A DNA stretch of 64,000 nt from Aureisphaera galaxeae (GTDB lineage Bacteria; Bacteroidota; Bacteroidia; Flavobacteriales; Flavobacteriaceae), in NCBI RefSeq assembly GCF_028561275.1, contig NZ_JAQQTF010000007.1, positions 1-64,000 on the forward strand. Reading direction: 5' to 3'. Shown in pieces: positions 34,415 to 42,751 of the stretch. The first letter of the stretch is position 1. Every line of letters begins with the position of its first letter. The translations under genes were made by a program, and so were the position numbers. The notes under the pieces are model-generated. The model saw nothing but the letters and a program-made list of their open reading frames with translations, ran no database searches and had not been told where the DNA came from.

Positions 34415-35806
34415 ATGTACGTAGAACAAATCTATACCGGTTGTTTGGCTCAAGGCGCTTACTATATTGAAAGTAATGGCGAAGTGGCCATCATCGATCC
34501 CCTACGCGAAGTAAAGCCCTATGTGGAAAAAGCCGCTAGCAACAATGCTTCGATTAAGTATATTTTTGAAACCCATTTCCACGCCGACTTTGTAAGCGGG
34601 CACCTTACCCTTTCCAAGGACACGGGAGCTCCTATCGTCTATGGCCCTACTGCCAATCCTTCTTTTGACGCAGTCATTGCGGAGGACGGACAGACCTTTG
34701 CATTAGGTGATATTACCATTACCGCCTTGCATACGCCCGGGCATACCATGGAAAGCACTACCTATTTATTGAAGGACAAGGATGGAAAGGACTACGCCAT
34801 CTTTACCGGGGATACTTTATTCTTAGGAGATGTAGGACGTCCCGATTTGGCGCAAAAAGCAGCTAGTTTGACCCAAGAGGAGTTGGCCGAAACGCTTTAT
34901 GAAAGTTTGCGCAACAAGATCATGCCATTGGGTGATGATGTGATTGTATATCCTGCCCATGGAGCAGGTTCTGCCTGTGGAAAGAATATGATGAAGGAAA
35001 CGGTAGATACCTTGGGGAACCAGAAGAAGATGAATTATGCACTGCGAGCGGACATGTCGAAGGAAGAGTTTGTAAAGGAAGTTACAGACGGCTTATTGCC
35101 ACCCCCTTCCTATTTCCCATTGAATGTAAAGATGAACAAGGAAGGCTACGACCATATCGATACCATACTTGAAAGAGGAACTCGAGCGCTGTCGCCCAAT
35201 GAATTTGAGGCTATTGCCAACGAATCCGGTGCAATTGTACTGGACGTACGCCATCAAAGCGAGTTTATAAAAGGCCATGTGCCAAGATCCATCTTTATTG
35301 GATTGGACGGTGGTTTTGCCCCTTGGGTAGGTGCTTTAATTGCCGATGTGCAACAACCCATTTTGTTGGTAACCCCAGAAGGAAGGGAAGAAGAAGCGGT
35401 AACACGACTATCCCGAGTAGGTTTCGATCAAACCTTAGGGTATTTAAAAGGTGGATATGAGGCTTGGCAAAGCGCCGAAAAGGAAACCGATTCCTTGGCT
35501 TCCATTCCTGCTACGGAATTGGAAAACATTCTTACTAACAATGCAAACACTCCTGTGTTCGACGTTCGTAAAGAGAACGAATACGCGGGAAGTCATATCA
35601 CCACGGCAAAATTGACGCCTTTGGATTTCTTGAACGATCACCTCAACGAATTCCCAGGTGAGGAAACCTTCTATGTACACTGTGCTGGCGGCTACCGAAG
35701 TGTCATTGCAGCTTCCATCCTAAAGAGCCGTGGTATTCACAATCTGGTAGATATCGCGGGTGGATTTAAGGATATTAAGGCTACTGGGATTGCTTTGACT
35801 AACTAA
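34415..35806 (+). CDS. Persulfide dioxygenase-rhodanese fusion (MBL fold plus two rhodanese domains)
   Basis: A 463-aa cytoplasmic protein. The N-terminal metallo-beta-lactamase domain has THFHADFVSGH (H54, H56, D58), LHTPGHT and FTGDTLFLGDVGRPD, the pattern of ETHE1-type persulfide dioxygenases that oxidise glutathione persulfide to sulfite. Two rhodanese domains follow. The first (about 255-360) has lost the catalytic cysteine (LLVTPEGREE in the loop); the second keeps it (VHCAGGYRS). Together they would handle sulfane sulfur in sulfide detoxification. The following small gene begins 3 bases after its stop and is probably co-transcribed. Confidence 0.93.
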   Translation: MYVEQIYTGCLAQGAYYIESNGEVAIIDPLREVKPYVEKAASNNASIKYIFETHFHADFVSGHLTLSKDTGAPIVYGPTANPSFDAVIAEDGQTFALGDITITALHTPGHTMESTTYLLKDKDGKDYAIFTGDTLFLGDVGRPDLAQKAASLTQEELAETLYESLRNKIMPLGDDVIVYPAHGAGSACGKNMMKETVDTLGNQKKMNYALRADMSKEEFVKEVTDGLLPPPSYFPLNVKMNKEGYDHIDTILERGTRALSPNEFEAIANESGAIVLDVRHQSEFIKGHVPRSIFIGLDGGFAPWVGALIADVQQPILLVTPEGREEEAVTRLSRVGFDQTLGYLKGGYEAWQSAEKETDSLASIPATELENILTNNANTPVFDVRKENEYAGSHITTAKLTPLDFLNDHLNEFPGEETFYVHCAGGYRSVIAASILKSRGIHNLVDIAGGFKDIKATGIALTN

Positions 35807-35809
35807 TAA

Positions 35810-36235
35810 ATGGTACACCGGTATCCAGAAATTGAAGCCCTGAAGGCTTTTATTGAAAAACATTCCGTTACCGCTAAAAATTCAAATTCCGAAAGGATTC
35901 TTGAAGGTCTGCTTCCTGTCTATTTTGAGATGGGAAGGATCGCGGTCGAAATTCAGGTACAGGACGAATACAATGACCTAAGTCGCAATAATGATTTATT
36001 GTCGGTGGTTCTTTGTCTTCGGGAATTGGAAATGATCGATGAGGCCGAAAACTATGAAGGTTGGTGTTTTCAGAATGGAATCAAGGGGAATGAAGCCCTA
36101 CAAGTATATTTCACGGAAATTGAAAAGGTGGTGCCTCAATTAAAACAATACTTCCTAGATAAAGAACTGGATTCTTTTATTTCCGATTGGGATTTTCAAT
36201 TGAATGCTGGTGCCATTCAGGAACTGCGGAAGTAG
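35810..36235 (+). CDS. Hypothetical helical protein
   Basis: A 141-aa acidic protein with no signal peptide or membrane segment, predicted all-helical from its sequence (for example NNDLLSVVLCLRELEMIDEAENYEGW cut across two helices). I do not recognise a family. It begins 3 bases after the persulfide dioxygenase stop and ends 1 base before the stop of the convergent EnvC-like gene, so it is probably co-expressed with the dioxygenase. Confidence 0.7.
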   Translation: MVHRYPEIEALKAFIEKHSVTAKNSNSERILEGLLPVYFEMGRIAVEIQVQDEYNDLSRNNDLLSVVLCLRELEMIDEAENYEGWCFQNGIKGNEALQVYFTEIEKVVPQLKQYFLDKELDSFISDWDFQLNAGAIQELRK

Positions 36236-36236
36236 T

Positions 36237-37466
36237 CTACATACGATATACCCAATCTGCCGGGTTCATCTTTTTGGTGTTTTGGTACACGAAGAACTTT
36301 AAAATGGCCCTTCCTGTCGATGGATGGGTAAATACTTTGCCAATAACATCCTTGGCATTCACCCTGTCGCCCTTTTTTACGCTCACAGAGGCCAAATTAT
36401 TGTAGATGGTTATGTAGTTTCCATGACGGATATAAACGGCCTTATTCGCGCCCTTAAGCTGTTGTACCTGCATCACCTCACCCTTAAATACAGCCCGGGC
36501 AGTCGCATTGGATTCGGTAATGATTTCTACCCCATTAAAGGTTTGCTTCACATTAGGGAATTGCGGATGCTGTCGCGTTCCGTAACCATTCAACACCCGT
36601 CCTTTTTCCACAGGCCAAATAAGCTTTCCTTTGTTACTCTTAAAATCGGCCGCCAAGGCTTTGGCTTCGGGTGTAAGTGCAAAAGCAGTAGAGGATTTTT
36701 TGGTGGTGGTTTTTCCTGTAGATTTATTGGATGCGGCAATGGCTTCACGGATTAATCGATCGATTTCACGGTTAATTCTATCGGCCTCCTTTTGCTTGTT
36801 TCGGATTTGCTTGGCAAATTTCCCCTCATCTTTCCTTAGAGAGGCAACTAACGCCTCCTGGTTCTTTTTTTCCCGATCCAGTTCCTTTTTGGCTTCCCTA
36901 TTTTCGGCCAAGAGCTTCTCTTTGTCCTTTCGCTGCCTAATAAGACTGGTGTTCAGTTCCTGCAACTCGACCGTCTTGCTTTTAATACTTTCCCCTTGTT
37001 GTTTGCGATGACGGGTGTATTGCTTCATGTACTGCGCGCGCTTGTATGCTTGAAGAAAATTTTCTGAAGACAGCAAGAACATCAAACGGCTCTGTTGCGA
37101 TTTGCTCTTGTACGACTTGTTGATCATGGAGGCATAATCTTCCTTCAAGGTCACCAATTCTTCACGTAACTGATCTATGGTCGAAAGATTTTCATTGATT
37201 TCCCTAGTCAGCAAATTGGCCTGCTGATTGGTCACCCGAATCAGGTTTTGACGGGCCGAAATGCGTTGGTCCAAATCTTCCACCTCGGCCAAAATATTTT
37301 TCTTTTCGCCGCGTGTTTTAAATAACAGGGCATTGATCTTCTCAATCTCCTGCAATAGTAATTGGCGTTGTTCTTCCAATTGCTTCTGCTTTTTCGATTG
37401 GGCCGAAAGGGGCATAGCTGCTAGAAAGCAGAGCAAACATGTTATGTAAAAAAGACTTTTTTTCAT
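36237..37466 (-). CDS. EnvC-like M23/LytM protein with degenerate active site
   Basis: A 409-aa exported protein: signal peptide (to about 23, LSAQ), a long coiled coil rich in Glu/Lys/Gln (about 24-250), a linker, and a C-terminal LytM domain (about 285-405). The metal-binding motifs are altered: the usual HxGxD site reads FNGVEI and the final HxH-type site reads FFVYQN, while HGNYITIY remains. This matches EnvC, which lacks hydrolase activity and switches on amidases at the division site. Last gene of the TPR-DUF4292-M23 operon, overlapping the lipoprotein gene by 4 bases (ATGA). Confidence 0.88.
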   Translation of the reverse strand: MKKSLFYITCLLCFLAAMPLSAQSKKQKQLEEQRQLLLQEIEKINALLFKTRGEKKNILAEVEDLDQRISARQNLIRVTNQQANLLTREINENLSTIDQLREELVTLKEDYASMINKSYKSKSQQSRLMFLLSSENFLQAYKRAQYMKQYTRHRKQQGESIKSKTVELQELNTSLIRQRKDKEKLLAENREAKKELDREKKNQEALVASLRKDEGKFAKQIRNKQKEADRINREIDRLIREAIAASNKSTGKTTTKKSSTAFALTPEAKALAADFKSNKGKLIWPVEKGRVLNGYGTRQHPQFPNVKQTFNGVEIITESNATARAVFKGEVMQVQQLKGANKAVYIRHGNYITIYNNLASVSVKKGDRVNAKDVIGKVFTHPSTGRAILKFFVYQNTKKMNPADWVYRM

Positions 37467-38245
37467 TTCGCAAGATCAATTTCCTCATATCCTTCAGGAA
37501 TACTAAACGGAAATTTTACAGAAACATTGAGATCAATTTTTTTGAATTCAACATCTATGGTCGTTTCACTGGTACCTTCCAGTGCTCGAATTGCGATTTG
37601 AGATGGGTATTGACTGCCTTCCAACTCCTGATATTCCCCATAGGTAAGGAACAACTCACGATCATCTGCAGGTTGGGTTAATTGACTGGACCGTACTTTG
37701 AAATTTTCGGGTCGAAGCAGTAGTGAATGTATAAAGTTATTGGGCTGTCTTTTGGGCTCTAATTGATAGCTATCTTCAGAAACAGAGGATTGATATTTTC
37801 CCCTGTCCAATTCGAAAATGGATTGCCCCAATAAGATGGCCTGGGTTTTTTCGAAATCCAAGGAAGTTCCCAACCATTCACTCAACAAAGCAAAATCCCC
37901 ATCGAAATAGGTGTTGCCCAAAGTCTCATAATAACTCACCCTATCTGGAGTAATAAGGGCCTTTGCCAAAGTGATTCCTAAAACAGAAGCCTTCACCCAA
38001 ATCTTTTGGTTCTTCTCCATTCGTAGGCTCACCGTAATACTTTGTTTTTGCTTTTCGTCCTTATAAGCCACACGTACCCGCGAGGCTAAGGTGGAAAAAT
38101 TGGGAATGGCCGCTTCATGCGCTGTAATGATCCCCTTCAAAGCCAATCCGGAATTGGGCTTGGTCGACCCCACAACCGTTTTCGCTCCTTTACAGGAAAA
38201 GAACAACAAACTCACTAACATCATATATACAACTCCGCGCTTCAT
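37463..38245 (-). CDS. DUF4292 family lipoprotein
   Basis: A 260-aa lipoprotein with signal peptide and lipobox LFFSC (Cys18). The body looks like a single beta-rich lipid-binding-type domain related in layout to LolA/LolB proteins (LRMEKNQKIWVKASVLGITLAKALITP, cut short here). In flavobacteria it sits between a TPR protein and the M23 EnvC-like protein, as here, suggesting an envelope role. Its exact function is unknown. Confidence 0.8.
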   Translation of the reverse strand: MKRGVVYMMLVSLLFFSCKGAKTVVGSTKPNSGLALKGIITAHEAAIPNFSTLASRVRVAYKDEKQKQSITVSLRMEKNQKIWVKASVLGITLAKALITPDRVSYYETLGNTYFDGDFALLSEWLGTSLDFEKTQAILLGQSIFELDRGKYQSSVSEDSYQLEPKRQPNNFIHSLLLRPENFKVRSSQLTQPADDRELFLTYGEYQELEGSQYPSQIAIRALEGTSETTIDVEFKKIDLNVSVKFPFSIPEGYEEIDLAK

Positions 38246-38247
38246 GC

Positions 38248-39618
38248 TTAATTGGAAAGGCTTATGCCCTCTGCTTTCTTTTTATACTCGGTTGCCCTTT
38301 TACTATCTCCTTTGTTCGTGTAAGCAATATGTAATTGCTCGTAAAAGTCCTTTTCCATTTTGGGATTGTCCAATAGGAAATCCACCCCTGTTTCCAGGCT
38401 TTCTATGGCCATATCCGATTGGTTCAATCGATTGTTGGCAACCCCGTTTAAAAGATATAACAAGGGCTGCGCCGGAAACGTAGATAGGGCATTTTCACTC
38501 AGTGTTTTTGCCGCTTCGTACTTTTTAACGTCTATTTGAAGCAAAAGTGTATTCTTTATCAAGCTGAAATTATCTTCGTCTAAAGCTGCTCCCTTTTCAT
38601 AGAATCGAAGGGCGGCTTCCTTGTCCTGCTTGGTGAGGTAGTAATCGCCTAATTGTTCGTATACCTGTCCACTTCCTTCCGAAGAAAATTGGTTGATAAC
38701 ACCCTCCAAATCGGATTCATACTCTGGATTTTTGCCTACAAAATTCAGGAAGTCTCCCAGTACCTTGTACTTGCTTTCCCGTTCTATTTTCGTAGATCCA
38801 AACACAATGTTCATGGATCTCATGGCTTCTGTGGTATTACCTTCTTCCAAATAGAATTTATACAGTGCTAAATGCGCCAATTGCGATTTCGGTTGATTTT
38901 TAAGCAGCTCTTTGGCCGTTTCGAACGCCTTAGCCGTTTCTCCCTGTTCACTATACAGGAAGATAAGATTTAGGTAGTCCTGCTCCTTTTTGGGATTCTT
39001 ATCAATTTTACTTTCCAAGTTCTTGATAGCTCCCTCGCTATTGCCTGTTATTTTGTAGATCTGACGTCTAAGCGCATTTCGGTAGGCAGTTTCACCCCAA
39101 GATTCATCCAATTCGTCCAACAGTTCTAAAGCTGCATCATATTGTTGCGTGCGGTGGTACAAATTGGCCAAATCTTCTTTGTAATCCTCATCCCTTAAAA
39201 TGAGTTTCTTTACCAAAGGAATGGCTGCATTGTAATCGCGCTTCACATAATACAGATCATATAAAGCTTCCATCACATCGAGCTGCTCTCCTTGGGATTC
39301 GATGACTTTTTTGAAGTTTTCCTCAGCATCTTCGAACATCTTAAGATGCTTCTGGTTCTTTGCCATTTCAAAATACACCACCGCCTTACTCGTTTCATTG
39401 TCTTTTGCGGCTCTTTCCGCCTTTTTAAGGGCTGTTAATGCGAGTTCGTAGTTCTCTATCGCCTTTTGCTTCAAGGCCTCGAAGAAGTTCTCCTGAAAGG
39501 CATCGCTCACATTCCCTAAATCGTCGGTAGGTTCTTCCAGTTCAGTTTCCTGTGCCAATGCGGAAGCCGAGACCAAAAGTCCGATGATTAAAAAGAGATA
39601 TGTAAATTTTATTTTCAA
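38248..39618 (-). CDS. Exported tetratricopeptide-repeat protein
   Basis: A 456-aa protein with a signal peptide (starts MKIKFTYLFLIIG, cleavage near LAQ) and about ten TPR units (AKNQKHLKMFEDAEENFKKV; DYYLTKQDKEAALRFYEKGA), probably periplasmic and scaffolding partners in the envelope. Translation must start at TTG 39618: the next codon upstream but one is the stop TAA (39622-39624). First gene of the operon with the DUF4292 lipoprotein and the EnvC-like protein. Confidence 0.85.
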   Translation of the reverse strand: MKIKFTYLFLIIGLLVSASALAQETELEEPTDDLGNVSDAFQENFFEALKQKAIENYELALTALKKAERAAKDNETSKAVVYFEMAKNQKHLKMFEDAEENFKKVIESQGEQLDVMEALYDLYYVKRDYNAAIPLVKKLILRDEDYKEDLANLYHRTQQYDAALELLDELDESWGETAYRNALRRQIYKITGNSEGAIKNLESKIDKNPKKEQDYLNLIFLYSEQGETAKAFETAKELLKNQPKSQLAHLALYKFYLEEGNTTEAMRSMNIVFGSTKIERESKYKVLGDFLNFVGKNPEYESDLEGVINQFSSEGSGQVYEQLGDYYLTKQDKEAALRFYEKGAALDEDNFSLIKNTLLLQIDVKKYEAAKTLSENALSTFPAQPLLYLLNGVANNRLNQSDMAIESLETGVDFLLDNPKMEKDFYEQLHIAYTNKGDSKRATEYKKKAEGISLSN

Positions 39619-39629
39619 ATTTTAAGTTT

Positions 39630-39649
39630 GGTCGAGCGCAGTCGAGACC
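39630..39649. repeat. Interspersed inverted-repeat element (GGTCGAGCGCAGTCGAGACC)
   Basis: This 20-base unit has arms GGTC and GACC and internal CGA/TCG copies. From memory, closely similar GTCGAGCGCAGTCGAGAC elements recur between genes in many Flavobacteriia genomes. It lies between the TPR gene and the upstream nucleotidyltransferase terminator. Only one copy occurs in this window. Confidence 0.5.
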
Positions 39650-39665
39650 TATTTGGCCTATGCCA

Positions 39666-39695
39666 TAAAAAATCCCTCTCGGCTGTGCTAGAGGG
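39666..39695 (-). terminator. Intrinsic terminator after the sugar nucleotidyltransferase gene
   Basis: On the minus strand CCCTCT pairs with AGAGGG around a 10-base loop, followed by ATTTTTT. It lies 10 bases after the stop and separates this operon from the TPR operon. Confidence 0.75.
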
Positions 39696-39705
39696 GACTG
39701 CACAA

Positions 39706-40722
39706 TTACTTCAACTGGGAATAATCCCCAATGCTCACATTGGTAAACTGTCCATTAAAATGGGCGTGGTTACCGATCATCGCATTGTCTAAAGTAGCAT
39801 TTTTAATCACGGTCTGTGACTGAATTATACTATTTTTAACGGTACTGTCCTCAATTATTGTGCCTTCGCCTATAGAAACGTGTGGGCCAATGGTACAATT
39901 CTTCAAAACCACCCCATCCGAAATAAAGCATGGCTCCACAATAGTGGTGTTCTCTTGTTGAAGCGTATTTGAAATCAGCTGCTCATTACCTTCGGCCAAA
40001 AACCCAAGCATTTTGGCATTGGTTTCTACCGTTACCTCTTTGTTTCCACAGTCCATCCATTCGTTTACCGTTCCTGTTTTGAATACTTTCCCGTCGGCCA
40101 TCATGCGCTTAATTCCATCATTGATCTGATATTCCCCGCCATGGATAATATCGTTATCCAATACGTATTGCAGCTCTTTCTTCAACACGCCTACATCCTT
40201 GAAATAATAGATCCCAATAACGGCTTGATCGCTAACAAACTCTGTAGGTTTTTCTACCAGTTCGATAATTTCATCCCTTTCGTTCAAGTTAACCACCCCA
40301 TAGGCTTCGGGATTGTCTACCCTTTTGGTCCAGATCACACTGTCGGCTTTCTGGTCCAAATCGAAATTCGCCCGAATCAAAGTATCCGCATAGGCTATTA
40401 CGGCCGGACCACTTAAAGAAGGCTCGGCACACATAATGGCATGTCCCGTTCCCTTAGGGTTCAATTGTCGATATATAGACGGCTTTGCTCCCAACCCTTT
40501 GGCCAATTCCTCAAGGCTTTCTACTACATCGTCCCCAAACCAAGCGGGATCTCCTAAGATAAAGGCGATTTCTTCGATGGGTTGATTCAATACCTCAGCT
40601 ATATCACTCACCAAACGGTGTACAATGGGTTTGCCAGCCACCGGGATTAAGGGTTTTGGTACGGTTAAGGTGTGTGGCCGTAAGCGACTGCCTCGACCTG
40701 CCATGGGGACAATTATTTTCAT
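39706..40722 (-). CDS. Sugar-phosphate nucleotidyltransferase with hexapeptide tail
   Basis: A 338-aa enzyme expected to make an NDP-sugar from a sugar 1-phosphate and NTP. The N-terminus has the nucleotide loop PMAGRGSRLRPHT and PKPLIPVAGKP; metal-binding sequence YADTLI and VEKPTE follow; the last 90 residues form left-handed beta-helix repeats (IGPHVSIGEGTIIEDSTV). It belongs to the RmlA/GlmU-type superfamily; the sugar is not certain. It follows dut by 33 bases. Confidence 0.88.
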   Translation of the reverse strand: MKIIVPMAGRGSRLRPHTLTVPKPLIPVAGKPIVHRLVSDIAEVLNQPIEEIAFILGDPAWFGDDVVESLEELAKGLGAKPSIYRQLNPKGTGHAIMCAEPSLSGPAVIAYADTLIRANFDLDQKADSVIWTKRVDNPEAYGVVNLNERDEIIELVEKPTEFVSDQAVIGIYYFKDVGVLKKELQYVLDNDIIHGGEYQINDGIKRMMADGKVFKTGTVNEWMDCGNKEVTVETNAKMLGFLAEGNEQLISNTLQQENTTIVEPCFISDGVVLKNCTIGPHVSIGEGTIIEDSTVKNSIIQSQTVIKNATLDNAMIGNHAHFNGQFTNVSIGDYSQLK

Positions 40723-40755
40723 AATTTGAATATGGGTATATTAAGATTGGGTATT

Positions 40756-41190
40756 TTATTTCGTTCCAGTGCTTCCAAAGCCACCTGCGCCTCTTTCGGT
40801 TTCGGACAATGCCTCCACCAGTTGCCATTCGGCCCTTTCGTGTTTCGCAATGACCAACTGAGCAATGCGCTCGCCGTCTTCAATCGTAAAATCATCATTG
40901 GATAGATTCACCAATATTACGCCAATTTCTCCGCGATAGTCGGCATCTATAGTTCCGGGGGCATTCAATACCGTGATTCCTTTTTTTGCTGCCAATCCAC
41001 TTCGGGGACGTACTTGCGCTTCATAGCCTATAGGAAGCTCAATGAACAGTCCCGTTTTAACGATGGTTCTCTCTAGGGGTTTAAGGATTACAGGGGTTTC
41101 TATATTCGCTCTTAGGTCCATCCCCGCCGATGCTTGCGTTTCGTAATGCGGTGCAGGGTGATGTGATTTGTTGATGAGTTTTATGGTCAT
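40756..41190 (-). CDS. dut: dUTP diphosphatase
   Basis: A 144-aa trimeric dUTPase that removes dUTP to keep uracil out of DNA. All five motifs are visible: AGMDLRA (22-28), [33 protein letters not shown], and C-terminal [11 protein letters not shown]. Second gene of a three-gene operon between a lipoprotein gene and the nucleotidyltransferase. Confidence 0.96.
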   Translation of the reverse strand: MTIKLINKSHHPAPHYETQASAGMDLRANIETPVILKPLERTIVKTGLFIELPIGYEAQVRPRSGLAAKKGITVLNAPGTIDADYRGEIGVILVNLSNDDFTIEDGERIAQLVIAKHERAEWQLVEALSETERGAGGFGSTGTK

Positions 41191-41193
41191 AAA

Positions 41194-41709
41194 TCAATCA
41201 ATGCCATTGGGATTGGTACTTGGGTACGCAATCATGGGCTTTTCTTCTATGTCTGAAATTTTAAAATATTTTTCGGTGTCTTTATGAAAGAAGCTAATTA
41301 CGGCTTCATTCTCTTTTAAATCGAATGGAAAATCGCCCATAGGGGTGTTTTGGGCTTCCTTTTTAGGATCCAGATCCATTACGACATCCCGATTCTTGTT
41401 CGACGTAAAATAAGCAATGTATTTGTCTGGATAGCTAGGGTTATTCTTAGCCTTTTCCACTTTGCTCCTAAAGTACACATTCCTTACTTCGATCTCTTCC
41501 GAAATGTCCTCTATGGTGATGTATACATTTACACCAGAGCCTCCTTCCTGAACTCCGGCTACCCATTTCTGAAAGTAGCTTGATGTTACTTTAAATGGGG
41601 GCTGTTGTTCGAGGGAATACATGGTGTCTTTTCCTCCCGCACAATTGGAAAAACTAGCTAAACACGCCATTACTCCCAATAATACGGTTAATTGTTTTAA
41701 ATACTTCAT
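41194..41709 (-). CDS. Lipoprotein of unknown function
   Basis: A 171-aa protein with signal peptide and probable lipobox SFSNC, then a small beta-rich domain (VNVYITIEDISEEIEVRNVYF, cut short). No named family recognised. ATG 41709 is chosen: the upstream frame to 41799 would run over a promoter and the atpG terminator. It begins the operon with dut, 3 bases before its start. Confidence 0.75.
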   Translation of the reverse strand: MKYLKQLTVLLGVMACLASFSNCAGGKDTMYSLEQQPPFKVTSSYFQKWVAGVQEGGSGVNVYITIEDISEEIEVRNVYFRSKVEKAKNNPSYPDKYIAYFTSNKNRDVVMDLDPKKEAQNTPMGDFPFDLKENEAVISFFHKDTEKYFKISDIEEKPMIAYPSTNPNGID

Positions 41710-41737
41710 AGTAAAGGTCCTTTCAAAAGCCTTGCCA

Positions 41738-41745
41738 TAAAGGTA
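41738..41745 (-). promoter_or_regulatory. Candidate -7 box TACCTTTA of the lipoprotein-dut operon
   Basis: One base from TANNTTTG, read on the minus strand 28 bases before the ATG at 41709, just after the ATP synthase terminator. Confidence 0.45.
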
Positions 41746-41747
41746 CG

Positions 41748-41773
41748 AAAAAGCCCTCCTAAAAAGGAAGGCT
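41748..41773 (-). terminator. Intrinsic terminator of the ATP synthase operon
   Basis: On the minus strand AGCCTTCCT pairs with AGGAGGGCT (one mismatch) around a short T loop, followed by TTTTT. It starts about 33 bases after the atpG stop. Confidence 0.75.
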
Positions 41774-41806
41774 CTTCTATAATGAATTCTTGTAAACAAT
41801 CAATGT

Positions 41807-42679
41807 TTATCCAGCCAAGGCCTCGGCACCTCCAACAATCTCCAAGATCTCTCCTGTAATGGCAGCCTGACGGGCTTTGTTGTATTCTAATGTCAAGTTC
41901 GCTTTCAATTCGCTTGCATTATCCGTCGCCTTGTGCATCGCTGTCATACGGGCTCCGTGCTCACTCGCAACACTATCTCTAATGGCTTTGAACAATTGGG
42001 TTTTCAAACTCTTCGGAATCAATTCTTCAACGATCTTTTCCTTAGAAGGTTCGAAAATGAAATCGGAATTGGAAGTAGACTCGCTTGCTTCTTCTTTCTT
42101 TGCGGGAACAATAGGCAAGAATTGCTCATGCATCACAATCTGTGTAGCAGCATTCTTAAACTTGTTGTACACCAATACGATTTTGTCGTAAGTCCCTTCA
42201 GCAAAAAGATCCATCAATTTTTGAGCGATTTCTGCAGTTGCATCGAAAGTAAGGTTGTCGAAAATTTCGTTGTTGTTTTCGATCACCGTTTCCGATTTGC
42301 TCAAAATATCATTTCCTTTCTTACCAAGGGTCACAAAATCTACCTGCTTTCCTGCATAGGTTTCCTGAACAGAACGGTTGGCTTCCTTTACAATGTTACT
42401 GTTAAAGGCTCCGGCCAATCCACGATTGGAAGTAATTGCTACTACCAATACTTTGTTCACCTCGCGCTGGTCTGCAAATTTGCTTCCGCTATCCCCATCC
42501 AATGTAGCGCTCAAATTCTGAAGCAAGGCCGTTAATGTATCGGCATAGGGACGCATGGCAGTAATAGCGTCCTGGGCTTTCTTCAGTTTGGCTGCAGATA
42601 CCATTTTCATAGCACTGGTAATCTGCATGGTTGAACCTACAGAGGAGATTCGATTACGGATTTCTTTTAAGTTTGCCAT
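41807..42679 (-). CDS. atpG: F1Fo ATP synthase subunit gamma
   Basis: A 290-aa central stalk of F1. The N-terminal helix NLKEIRNRISSVGSTMQITSAMKMVSAAKL (shown only to locate it, residues 3-32) and the C-terminal MTAMHKATDNASELKANL helix are the conserved pair that turn inside the alpha3beta3 head. Last gene of atpBEFHAG; separated from atpA by 72 bases that contain an interspersed repeat. Confidence 0.96.
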   Translation of the reverse strand: MANLKEIRNRISSVGSTMQITSAMKMVSAAKLKKAQDAITAMRPYADTLTALLQNLSATLDGDSGSKFADQREVNKVLVVAITSNRGLAGAFNSNIVKEANRSVQETYAGKQVDFVTLGKKGNDILSKSETVIENNNEIFDNLTFDATAEIAQKLMDLFAEGTYDKIVLVYNKFKNAATQIVMHEQFLPIVPAKKEEASESTSNSDFIFEPSKEKIVEELIPKSLKTQLFKAIRDSVASEHGARMTAMHKATDNASELKANLTLEYNKARQAAITGEILEIVGGAEALAG

Positions 42680-42712
42680 ACTCTCAAGTTATGAGTTATG
42701 ATAATATAGATA

Positions 42713-42737
42713 TCACCCTTCGACAAGCTCAGGGTGA
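42713..42737. repeat. Interspersed palindromic element between atpA and atpG
   Basis: TCACCCT (42713-42719) and AGGGTGA (42731-42737) flank TTCGACAAGCTC-type sequence. The core CTTCGACAAGCTCAGGGTGA is, from memory, a very widespread interspersed sequence in bacterial genomes including flavobacteria. Here it lies inside the atp operon mRNA, where it can fold into a hairpin between atpA and atpG. Confidence 0.6.
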
Positions 42738-42751
42738 CATCATAATGATGC

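Noticed and set aside
39601-39660. CRISPR-like or IS-end repeat
   Set aside because: Only a single 20-base palindromic element with no spacer array, transposase or target duplication.
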